Source: Prevotella sp. (GTDB lineage Bacteria > Bacteroidota > Bacteroidia > Bacteroidales > Bacteroidaceae). Taken from it: 42,512 nucleotides of DNA. The notes beneath the pieces were generated by a model that searched no databases, was not told where the DNA came from, and saw nothing but the letters and a program-made list of their open reading frames with translations. Location of the stretch: the NCBI GenBank assembly GCA_003447235.1, contig DLZV01000002.1:1-42512 (forward strand), written 5' to 3'. Shown here in pieces: positions 1-6,748 of the stretch. A program made the translations under genes and the position numbers. Position 1 is the stretch's first letter, and every line of letters starts with the position of its first letter.

Positions 1-27
1 ACCATCAAGAAAGAAGCCGTCCACTAA
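1..27 (+). CDS. Possible C-terminal end of a gene entering from the left
   Basis: Frame 1 is open from the first base and reads TIKKEAVH before a TAA stop at 25-27. A hairpin followed by a short T run lies 44 bases downstream, as expected behind a plus-strand gene. Eight residues are too few to identify a family, and the reading could be chance. Confidence 0.25.
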   Translation, partial: TIKKEAVH

Positions 28-70
28 CTCTTTTCTCCCAGCAGGAAACATACTCAAAACATGCAAGGAT

Positions 71-116
71 AGTCCGCCATAACTTCTATTTTAAGACATA
101 GATATGGCGGACTTTT
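71..116 (+). terminator. Terminator-like hairpin
   Basis: AGTCCGCCATA at 71-81 pairs perfectly with TATGGCGGACT at 103-113 (11 bp, 21-nt loop), followed by a short T run (113-116). The T run lies only on the plus-strand side, so it would end transcription arriving from the left edge. Confidence 0.55.
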
Positions 117-138
117 GACCCCAATCCCTTTAATCATT

Positions 139-300
139 CTAAATCACTATTAGATATTTCAATGCTTGATAATTTCCGTCATCATCGACAGTATTTGCAA
201 CATGGTCTGCCGCAGCCTTCATTGTTTGGATGGCACTGAGAACTCTCTCTTTGAGGGGCTCCAAGCCTGTTTTTTGCGAAAACGAGACAAAGAAGTCCCC
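139..300 (-). pseudogene. C-terminal fragment of an unidentified protein
   Basis: On the minus strand a 53-codon open stretch runs from an in-frame TAA (at 301-303) to a TAG at 139-141. It contains SQKTGLEPLKERVLSAIQ followed by an acidic VDDDG segment, which reads like a helical protein tail rather than chance translation. There is no start codon that makes sense. I do not recognise the family. It sits directly downstream of a transposase relic in another frame, so it may be a host gene end cut off by an insertion or deletion, or part of the same decayed element. Confidence 0.4.
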
Positions 301-335
301 TTAGAAACTTCATTACGGTTTAGCGAAGAAGAAAG

Positions 336-482
336 CCCCCCCAACAACCATGCGGGCGGGCTTGTTGCCTGCTCCGCAATGGCTGTTCCTCAAACGCTTG
401 TTGTATTCTTTTTCGATCTTGAACTCGGGAAGACAGTCGGCAAGTTTGACCCAGCGGTTGGACTTGCTCTATCCCGAGAGAG
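336..482 (-). pseudogene. Transposase N-terminal relic (IS1182/IS5-like)
   Basis: The minus strand encodes NRWVKLADCLPEF, then KIEKEYNKRLRN and NKPARMVVG. This order (NRWVKLA, a hydrophobic helix, then KPxRMxxG) is the usual N-terminal signature of IS1182/IS5-like transposases in Bacteroidota. Just upstream an indel shifts the frame (an LSRD motif is readable one frame over), and downstream the reading decays after about 48 residues. Neither the DDE catalytic domain nor terminal inverted repeats are visible. It is a relic with no expected activity. The family is judged from motif memory, so the superfamily is firmer than the exact IS name. Confidence 0.6.
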
Positions 483-601
483 CCTCTTGGAGTTTATGTT
501 ATGGTCGTTTCATTGCGCCCTGCTCTAAGGAAAGGCTTCAATCACACGCTTCACCATGTACCCACCTCCTATCGTCTTCCCTTCCAGCATATATCGACCT
601 C

Positions 602-742
602 GTATTGTTTCCGTATCGTTTCCGTATTGTTTCCGCTTCCGGAAGCGAGAACGATAGGAGGACGATAGGAGAACGATACGGGATCAATACGGGATTGATA
701 CGAGATTGATACGAGATTGATACGAGAACGATACGAGAACGG
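602..742. repeat. 11-bp tandem array arranged around a palindrome
   Basis: Eight consecutive 11-bp units run from 647 to 734 (variants GAGAACGATAG, GAGAACGATAC, GGGATTGATAC, GAGATTGATAC) plus a partial ninth to 742. Three units of the same type in opposite orientation (GTATTGTTTCC, GTATCGTTTCC, GTATTGTTTCC) lie at 602-634. Between the two sets is the perfect palindrome GCTTCCGGAAGC (635-646). The 11-bp period is close to one helical turn, so each unit presents the same DNA face. No protein-coding function is likely. Possible roles are a multi-site binding region, a cruciform, or a slipped-strand product. Confidence 0.9.
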
Positions 743-1331
743 TCTTTTCCGACTCCTAACCGATGAGATTGACAAGTATTTTAACCTTTTCATTATTATT
801 TCTCTTGATTATATTTTACATTTCAGTCACTAGTCTCTTCCAGCCGTTTATGCCAAGAAGCCTGGCGCACCATTTGCCCTGGCGCAGCCACTATACAAAG
901 ATAACCTCCCGTTCAGCCGAACGCAAGTCGATTAGCATGAATTAACGCCCCATTAACTATTCCTTCGTATCCATTTAACAAAGCCCATCCCAGGCCAAAG
1001 CCTTCATTGCGGCCTTACCTCATGCCCTTTCTCCAGTTTTATCCGCCCAAAGGTTGCCATCTCCAATCTCTGCCAGCAACCAAGAGACACATATTATAAC
1101 TTGTCAAAATAGCGAACAAACAAAACTGTCAAGTTTGAGAATCATTTACAACAAAGGCCACCGAGACCCAAGGAGTGTTGGCCCTCTTAGTCTGCTGAAA
1201 ACGGAGGATATCCACCCACCCCAAATGGTGATATCCGTTCACTTTTCTGGATCTATATTCCAATATCTATGCAAAATAAATCATTTCTGTGGGATTCTGT
1301 ACTTTTAGGGGAGCACCTGCAAATGCCTGTG
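743..1331. other. Stretch without recognisable genes
   Basis: I find no convincing coding region. Short open frames exist on both strands but have no family likeness or gene-like composition. The only structure seen is an imperfect inverted repeat, ACGG-(AG)-GATATC near 1201-1211 against GATATCCGT near 1230-1238, which could be a weak hairpin or an old element end. Confidence 0.5.
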
Positions 1332-1570
1332 TCAAGCATAGATGTTTGTTAGCCTAAACAGGAAGAACGTAACATCAACACCCCCATGCAACTGTGCTCT
1401 GAAGAGTTTAATCTTAGCGTTAAGAGACTCAACAGAGACATTAGTGGCCCCAATTCAGGATAATAACTTCCTCTCTGAGGATGGAATACAGCTGGTGACA
1501 GGGTTGCGCGTAAACATGAAAAACAAGCTGATGCCGTTCTATGACAGAATAATCTCTTTCGATTCTTTAT
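1332..1570 (-). pseudogene. Transposase C-terminal relic (ISAon1/ISL3-like)
   Basis: Reading the minus strand, the last part is VSVESLNAKIKLFRAQLH and then VDVTFFLFRLTNIYA before a TGA at 1332-1334. The SxNAKIKxFRAQ...FFLFRLxxxYA pattern is the characteristic C-terminus of ISAon1-type DDE transposases (IS204/IS1001/IS1096/IS1165 group). One frame over, the preceding segment reads QLYSILREEVIILNW, so an indel near 1450 separates the two parts. The N-terminal DDE regions are missing. It is a decayed insertion-sequence end and a different family from the relic at 336-482. Confidence 0.65.
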
Positions 1571-1712
1571 ATACACCCCATGTCTGATGGCATGGGAAGA
1601 GAACTCGCGTATCTGTCTTCACATGCAACTAATCGCTATTTTATCCCGAATTGGGGCAATCTTTGTAAATTTTCAAGATCGTGTAAAAAAACACAAGATG
1701 AAAATTCTTTCG

Positions 1713-1736
1713 TTTGCTTGTTTTTTATTAAATTTG
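1713..1736 (+). promoter_or_regulatory. Candidate promoter of the five-gene operon
   Basis: TAAATTTG at 1729-1736 matches the Bacteroidota -7 consensus TAnnTTTG. A TTTG at 1713-1716 is closer than the usual 19-20 nt, so the -33 element is uncertain. The site is about 50 bases upstream of the first possible start of the operon. Confidence 0.45.
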
Positions 1737-1784
1737 CAGAGGATTTTAGCCTTCACAACATAACAGATTAAATGCCACAATAAA

Positions 1785-2366
1785 ATGGAAAGGAAAATCA
1801 CAAAATGCTTTTCTCGACGAAAAGCCGACATGACTGTGACAAATGATTGCAGCATTGTCAAAGACAGATGCAATATGTTGCATATTGACTTATTGGTGTC
1901 AAAGGCAATGATGCTTCTTGTTTTCCTGACTTTCTCGTTTGCAACACTTGCTGCAAAGTCACATATTACGGACACGAGATATGACATCGAGGGGGTTGAG
2001 ACAGGACTACAAGGAACCTATCTTGTCAAAGTATATGTCTATACCAAGAAGTCTTCTGTAACCACGGAGGAATTCAAGTTTGCCGCAGTCCATGGAGTTA
2101 TATTCCGTGGTTTTGAGAGGAAAGGGTTTGGAGCACAAAAACCGATCGCTAACGCAGAGGCAGAAACGCAACATGCAGATTTCTTCAATGCTTTTTTCAA
2201 CAATGGGGACTACACCGCGTATGCCCGGGTGGTCGATCCTGTGGCAGATCGTGTCAAGGTCGGGAAAGAATACAAGATGGCCGCAATCGTTTCTGTTTCC
2301 AAAGACGAACTCCGAAAAGCACTTGAAAAAGAGGGAGTTATACGCAGTTTGAATTCCGGATTTTAA
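1785..2366 (+). CDS. Exported protein of unknown function, operon gene 1
   Basis: The longest frame gives 193 residues, but the first 30 look like leader sequence. A start at 1875 would yield a signal peptide with a lysine followed by the hydrophobic core MMLLVFLTFSFATLAA and a cut near AAKS; 1908 is another candidate. The mature part (about 135 residues) has no motif I can name. It contains YLVKVYVYTKK, a Phe/Gly-rich segment (VIFRGFERKGFG), and an alternating hydrophobic pattern suggesting a beta-rich envelope protein. The next gene starts 12 bases after its stop, so it heads a tight operon of exported proteins. No catalytic residues or lipobox are seen. I read it as a periplasmic or surface protein whose role is shared with genes 2-5. 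Confidence 0.7.
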   Translation: MERKITKCFSRRKADMTVTNDCSIVKDRCNMLHIDLLVSKAMMLLVFLTFSFATLAAKSHITDTRYDIEGVETGLQGTYLVKVYVYTKKSSVTTEEFKFAAVHGVIFRGFERKGFGAQKPIANAEAETQHADFFNAFFNNGDYTAYARVVDPVADRVKVGKEYKMAAIVSVSKDELRKALEKEGVIRSLNSGF

Positions 2367-2378
2367 CACCTTTGGTCT

Positions 2379-3323
2379 ATGAAAAGAATATATTTATGCG
2401 CAATATGTTTGTTGGCAGCCGTGATGTCTTTTGGACAGGCAAAAAAGCCGACGCTGATGGTTGTCCCTGCTGACAATTGGTGTGCCACAAACCATTACAT
2501 GGACACGTTTGATGACCAAGGTACATCGGTTGACGTGCCTAATTACAAACGGGCTTTGCAGAACAGTTCAGACTGCTATAATGTCATCACAAAAATCAAC
2601 ACATTGATGACTGACCGCAACTTTCCTCTTAAAGATCTGTCGGCTGTTCTCAAAAGCATGTCAACCGATGCTGCCATGGACGCTGTAACGACAACACGAT
2701 CGGGCGCAGGCCTTGCAGAGTCTCCATTGGATCTTATCAAGCGCAATTCCAATGCTGATATAATCATCGAGGTCAACTGGCAGGTGAACACCATGGGTCC
2801 CAAGAAAAGCATCACCTATTCTCTCGCTGCAAAGGATACATATACAGACAAGCAGATCGCAGGTGCACAAGGAACTGGGACACCTTCGCTCTCAGCAGAA
2901 GTGCCCGTACTATTAGAAGAGGCCGTTGTTGCCAACATGGACAACTTCTGCGCCCAACTTCAGTCTCATTTCGACGACATGATGGAGAACGGACGCGAAG
3001 TCACGATGAAGGTAAAGGTTGTTGACAATGGCTCTGGCATAGACCTTACGAGCGAGTATGGCGGAGAGGAGCTGACCGACATTATTGACGATTGGGTTTC
3101 CGACAACAGCGTAAACCATCGATACAACCTTACTCAGGGTTCTGAATCGTTTTTAAAGTTTGAGCAGATACGTATTGCTCTGTATCAGGCAAATGGGCGT
3201 GCCAACGACACACGTCGATGGGCAAGAGAGCTGGTGAAGGAACTGACTTCAAAATACCAAATACCCTGCAGGGTAGATATGCGAGGATTAGGAAAAGCCG
3301 TAGTTTTAATTGGTGAAAAATAA
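2379..3323 (+). CDS. DUF6175-like secreted protein, operon gene 2
   Basis: The 314-residue protein has a clear signal peptide (MKRIYLCAICLLAAVMSFGQ, cut before AKK). The mature start, KKPTLMVVPADNWC, and the later segment PVLLEEAVVANMDNFCAQLQ resemble DUF6175 proteins common in Bacteroides and Prevotella. That assignment is from memory of the family. The NADIIIEVNWQV strand and the two-half layout recall the anticodon-binding-like domains of CsgG/FlgT/TolB-N type envelope proteins, but this is only an inference. The function is unknown. It lies 12 bases after gene 1 and 7 bases before the preferred start of gene 3, so the genes are almost certainly co-transcribed. Confidence 0.8.
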   Translation: MKRIYLCAICLLAAVMSFGQAKKPTLMVVPADNWCATNHYMDTFDDQGTSVDVPNYKRALQNSSDCYNVITKINTLMTDRNFPLKDLSAVLKSMSTDAAMDAVTTTRSGAGLAESPLDLIKRNSNADIIIEVNWQVNTMGPKKSITYSLAAKDTYTDKQIAGAQGTGTPSLSAEVPVLLEEAVVANMDNFCAQLQSHFDDMMENGREVTMKVKVVDNGSGIDLTSEYGGEELTDIIDDWVSDNSVNHRYNLTQGSESFLKFEQIRIALYQANGRANDTRRWARELVKELTSKYQIPCRVDMRGLGKAVVLIGEK

Positions 3324-3330
3324 CAACAAT

Positions 3331-4251
3331 ATGAAAAAGATAATATTATCACTCGTGTGCCTATGTTGTGTGACGTTGGCATGGGCACAGAAGAAGCCAA
3401 TATCCATGTATGTTTATATTCCAGAACAGAGCGAAACCATACCTCAATCCTGCATGGATTATCTTTCCAATAGCCTTACAACGGCCATTACCACCGATGG
3501 GCTTGCTGCACAGAGCGAGTATCTTACTCCGTTTCTGTTGGTACCAAAGGTGAACATAGCGACAAAGAACACGCTCGCTACAACTCAACAGCAAGTCGTA
3601 TTGACATTGGACGTCAACCTGCAGGTGGTTGACAATACAAGCGGCACAGTATTTGCTTCTACTATTATCAACCTCAAAGGGGTCGGAACGAACGAAATAA
3701 AAGCTTACAATGCTGCATTCCGTTCTATCAACAAGTCCAATGCCAAGATTCGAGAATTTGTTTCCAACGCCAAGGCAAAAATCATAGCCTATTATGAGAA
3801 AGAAGGAGACTATATCATTCGGAAAGCACTGCATCTTGCCGAGCAGCACAAGTATGAAGAGGCGTTTTATCTTCTCAGCACCATGCCTTCCCAATACAGT
3901 CAATATGACCATGCCGTCTCAGCCAGCATGGAGGTTTGGGGAGACTATCAAGACATCTCGGGTTCCCAAAAACTGGAAAAGGCACGCGCTGTATGGGCAG
4001 CCAATCAGAATATGGACGCGGCAAACATGGCAGGAGAATGTCTTTCAGAGATCCTTCCAGATTGCAATTGCTATGGTGCCGCGCAAACATTGTACAAGGA
4101 CATAAAGGGGAAATTGGGTGAACAGTGGAAATACGAGATGAAAAAGTACGACACTGAAGCAGAGTTGAGGGAAACCAAGATCCAAGCAATCCAAGCAATT
4201 GGCGTTGCATACGGGAAAGGGCAACAACCGAATATAATAACAACGAAATGA
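3331..4251 (+). CDS. Exported CsgG/FlgT-like protein with helical repeats, operon gene 3
   Basis: I start at ATG 3331, where a textbook signal peptide begins (MKKIILSLVCLCCVTLAWAQ). An upstream in-frame ATG at 3310 would overlap gene 2 and only add an asparagine-rich stub. The mature protein has about 286 residues. The N-terminal half alternates strands (VVLTLDVNLQVVDN, TVFASTIINLKG), as in CsgG/FlgT-type envelope proteins. The C-terminal half is helical, with TPR-like pairs (residues ~155-260, for example ALHLAEQHKYEEAFYLL). The helical half may bind a partner protein. The exact function is unknown. The strand pattern resembles gene 2, so the two may be distant paralogues. Confidence 0.75.
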   Translation: MKKIILSLVCLCCVTLAWAQKKPISMYVYIPEQSETIPQSCMDYLSNSLTTAITTDGLAAQSEYLTPFLLVPKVNIATKNTLATTQQQVVLTLDVNLQVVDNTSGTVFASTIINLKGVGTNEIKAYNAAFRSINKSNAKIREFVSNAKAKIIAYYEKEGDYIIRKALHLAEQHKYEEAFYLLSTMPSQYSQYDHAVSASMEVWGDYQDISGSQKLEKARAVWAANQNMDAANMAGECLSEILPDCNCYGAAQTLYKDIKGKLGEQWKYEMKKYDTEAELRETKIQAIQAIGVAYGKGQQPNIITTK

Positions 4252-4290
4252 CGCCAACAATAGTTTATCTATTATATAAATTTGAATTTT

Positions 4291-5244
4291 ATGATTAAAA
4301 AAGTAATTTTCGCACTTATGTGGATCATCGGCTTTTCGGCAAGCGTAAGTGCGCAGTCAACAGAAGTTTTTGAAGGTGAAATTGAATTGGAGACCTTTGA
4401 AAACTACTCTGATTACATCAAGAAGATGCCTAATTCTATCTATTTTGATGGTGTGCATAAGATACGCATCATCGTAAAGGGCGACAAAATGCATCTGATA
4501 GATGAGACAACCAAGTGTCATACCATAGCAGACGCTGGACTGGTTGACAAACTGCTTAAAGGTGAAGACACTGGTACTTCACCAAGAAAACGAGGTTCTT
4601 TAGGTGCACACAATGCCGGTTCAACTGCCGAATATGCTTATGTGCATTATTGCGAACATACAAAAACGGGTATGGACCTCACGGAGAACGCACCTTTAAT
4701 GTTACCACTACTGCAGCAGGACTTGAAATATGCTGATGGAATGACATCTCCTCTTTCTACCAATACATTTGCAGCAACAAGTACCACGAAGGACATCTTG
4801 GACACGAGCTGTAAAATGTACGAAGGCGATATCAATCATACTATGGGGGGAATGTACCAAAATTATCATGTCAAGGCTTATGTGTCCGACACACCTGCCC
4901 CCGCTGGATTGAAGTGTGCCTTTTATGGTTTGGATGTTCCTGGCGTGCTTACCAAATGCATCATAAAGTATGATGGAGGACATGTCAGTACGATGAGTAT
5001 TGGTGAAATGAGTTTCTATATAGAGATGGATGTAACGAAGATAACCGCTCGTCAAGTTTCTGATGATGAATTCAATGTTCCTTCGGATTATAAAATATCA
5101 AAAAGCAGCAATAATGCATTTGCTTTGATGAAATATTATAAAGGTATAAAAAAAGAACTTGAAAAAAGAGGGGTAAAAGGAGGTGACAAGAGTCAGAAGT
5201 CAACAGGTGTTCACTATAAAACTGATGGTGAATGGGATATCTAA
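4291..5244 (+). CDS. Exported DUF4412-like protein, operon gene 4
   Basis: The preferred start, ATG 4291, gives MIKKVIFALMWIIGFSASVSAQ, a standard signal peptide; a TTG three codons upstream is less likely. The mature protein is about 295 residues. After the signal comes VFEGEIELETFENYSDYI and later a KIRIIVKGDKMHLID strand, which resembles the beta-sheet start of DUF4412-type periplasmic proteins (tentative). A second such half begins near CKMYEGDINHTMGG (about residue 175). The C-terminus is lysine-rich. Its stop overlaps the start of gene 5 by 13 bases, indicating translational coupling. No enzyme motif is visible. Confidence 0.7.
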   Translation: MIKKVIFALMWIIGFSASVSAQSTEVFEGEIELETFENYSDYIKKMPNSIYFDGVHKIRIIVKGDKMHLIDETTKCHTIADAGLVDKLLKGEDTGTSPRKRGSLGAHNAGSTAEYAYVHYCEHTKTGMDLTENAPLMLPLLQQDLKYADGMTSPLSTNTFAATSTTKDILDTSCKMYEGDINHTMGGMYQNYHVKAYVSDTPAPAGLKCAFYGLDVPGVLTKCIIKYDGGHVSTMSIGEMSFYIEMDVTKITARQVSDDEFNVPSDYKISKSSNNAFALMKYYKGIKKELEKRGVKGGDKSQKSTGVHYKTDGEWDI

Positions 5245-6416
5245 ATCAACTCGCAACCCGAATCGTTCTCCTATTCTTGCTGTCGATTACCTCTTCGCCA
5301 TGCTTCCCGCAGGGCGAAGAGGCCAATACGTACGAGCGCAGTTCTATTCATGTCATGATGATCAAACATCAAAATCAACGTTTCGATGACATCATAGAAC
5401 AAGTATTTCTTCAGACACCTTTCCCCGAGCGTTTCAACAACCACAACCTTGGGGTCAAAGTAGTAACATTTGCGGAACATAAGGACGACCAAAGTGCCAA
5501 TATCCAGTCTTTTGCAGACCAGGTGAATCTTGGACAGAAGATGGTAGCCAAATGGTTCAATCGCGACAAGCAGACTGGCTCATTCAATATGGAACTGATT
5601 AAAGAGCGCAGTCTGTACAATGCTAACCAGCAACAAACCAATGTGGCCAGGGCCAGCATTCGCGGTATGGCTTTGTTGGAAGATGCCGGAGAGCTACTGA
5701 TTCATAATACGTATCTTGTAGTCAATGATATCAAATATCAAAGCAAGGGTAGTGGGAACTGGTTGTTGAAAAGCTATGCCTCCATGCTTTCTGGAAGTGC
5801 GAGTCAGATGCAGAAAGCAATGCAATCTATCGGTGGATTCAAAGTACACGTTACAACCTATCTCTCCCGATTACGATGGAATGATGACATTGCCAACACC
5901 TTCTATCAGAACTATTATACGGAGGATGGCGATACGGACAAAGACAAAGTTGAAGCGTTCAAAAAAGACAACCAGCTTTTCAAAATGGAATTTGTGGGAA
6001 AAACAGAAGCTGAGTCGAAAGAAACACACTTCAAGGCTAGCAAAGATCCCCAAGCGCTGCTTCTTAAAGTTACGACAAGAACGATGGACCATAACCTTGC
6101 GTCGCTACAGCAGATTTATCCTGATTTCAGAATCAAGGCACCGCTACTCAGCGTTGATCCGCTCACGGCAGATGTAGGCCTGAAGGAAGATGTCACCGAG
6201 AATACTCGTTTCGAGGTACTTGAAAGGGTAATTGACGAACAGGGCAAGATGTCATACGTGCAAGTTGGTCTTATCAAGCCAGTAAAGGGTAAAATCAAAG
6301 ACAACCGTTTCATGGCTGAGGAAGATGCCGAATCCATCGTTGAAGCCACAGAATTTGAAAAGATTTCTGGCAAAGACTTTTATCCCGGAATGCTGATTAG
6401 AGAAATCACAGACTAA
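5232..6416 (+). CDS. Exported protein of unknown function, operon gene 5
   Basis: The 394-residue protein begins inside the end of gene 4 (13-base overlap). An N-terminal hydrophobic segment (RIVLLFLLSITSSPCFPQG, residues ~10-28) acts as a signal peptide; the cysteine has no good lipobox context. The mature part is charged and mixed alpha/beta with no recognisable catalytic motif. A C-terminal stretch (about residues 315-390) contains ENTRFEVLERVIDEQGK and a lysine-rich strand, a pattern like a small OB- or SH3-type beta barrel (inference only). It is the last gene of the operon, followed about 70 bases later by a strong hairpin terminator. I do not recognise the family. Confidence 0.7.
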   Translation: MGYLNQLATRIVLLFLLSITSSPCFPQGEEANTYERSSIHVMMIKHQNQRFDDIIEQVFLQTPFPERFNNHNLGVKVVTFAEHKDDQSANIQSFADQVNLGQKMVAKWFNRDKQTGSFNMELIKERSLYNANQQQTNVARASIRGMALLEDAGELLIHNTYLVVNDIKYQSKGSGNWLLKSYASMLSGSASQMQKAMQSIGGFKVHVTTYLSRLRWNDDIANTFYQNYYTEDGDTDKDKVEAFKKDNQLFKMEFVGKTEAESKETHFKASKDPQALLLKVTTRTMDHNLASLQQIYPDFRIKAPLLSVDPLTADVGLKEDVTENTRFEVLERVIDEQGKMSYVQVGLIKPVKGKIKDNRFMAEEDAESIVEATEFEKISGKDFYPGMLIREITD

Positions 6417-6485
6417 GTACGAAATGAATTTACAGCTATATAAATGATGACGTGAAGTCAATGAATGACTGATCATTCGCAAGAT

Positions 6486-6540
6486 AACCGACTGACTATA
6501 AGCGTAAACCCCATGGTCAGTCGGTTTACTATTTATCTTT
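6486..6540 (+). terminator. Hairpin terminator of the five-gene operon
   Basis: AACCGACTGAC at 6486-6496 pairs perfectly with GTCAGTCGGTT at 6516-6526 (19-nt loop), followed by a T-rich tail ending CTTTT at 6540. Confidence 0.75.
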
Positions 6541-6592
6541 TCGAACCAGCCTGAGACCCCTCCGACATGACACGTGGCGTCTTGCCGCGCAA

Positions 6593-6616
6593 TGTTACAT
6601 TGTTACATTGCTACAT
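6593..6616. repeat. 8-bp triple direct repeat
   Basis: TGTTACAT at 6593-6600 and 6601-6608 is followed by TGCTACAT at 6609-6616. It lies in the 331-base gap between two convergent transcription units, between their terminators. Apart from it and the two hairpins I see nothing in this gap. Confidence 0.8.
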
Positions 6617-6657
6617 TTACGATTTCAATACTCACATAGAGACGCTCAAATACATGA

Positions 6658-6696
6658 CATCCCCCACCAACCAAAGCATTGGGACGGTGGGGGATG
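6658..6696 (-). terminator. Hairpin behind the beta-galactosidase operon
   Basis: CATCCCCCACC at 6658-6668 pairs perfectly with GGTGGGGGATG at 6686-6696 (11 bp, 17-nt loop). It sits about 50 bases past the stop of the minus-strand gene. The T run is poor on both sides, so it may also protect the mRNA 3' end. Confidence 0.6.
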
Positions 6697-6748
6697 AGAA
6701 AGCGATCGGGCAAAGCTGAAGGCTCGGCCTATGAAAAAGAGCTGCGCC

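Noticed and set aside
166..709. Two overlapping plus-strand frames of ~120 codons
   Set aside because: They run antisense to transposase relics and through the 11-bp array; neither looks like a protein.
602..742. CRISPR array
   Set aside because: Units are only 11 bp with no spacers between them, and no cas genes are present.
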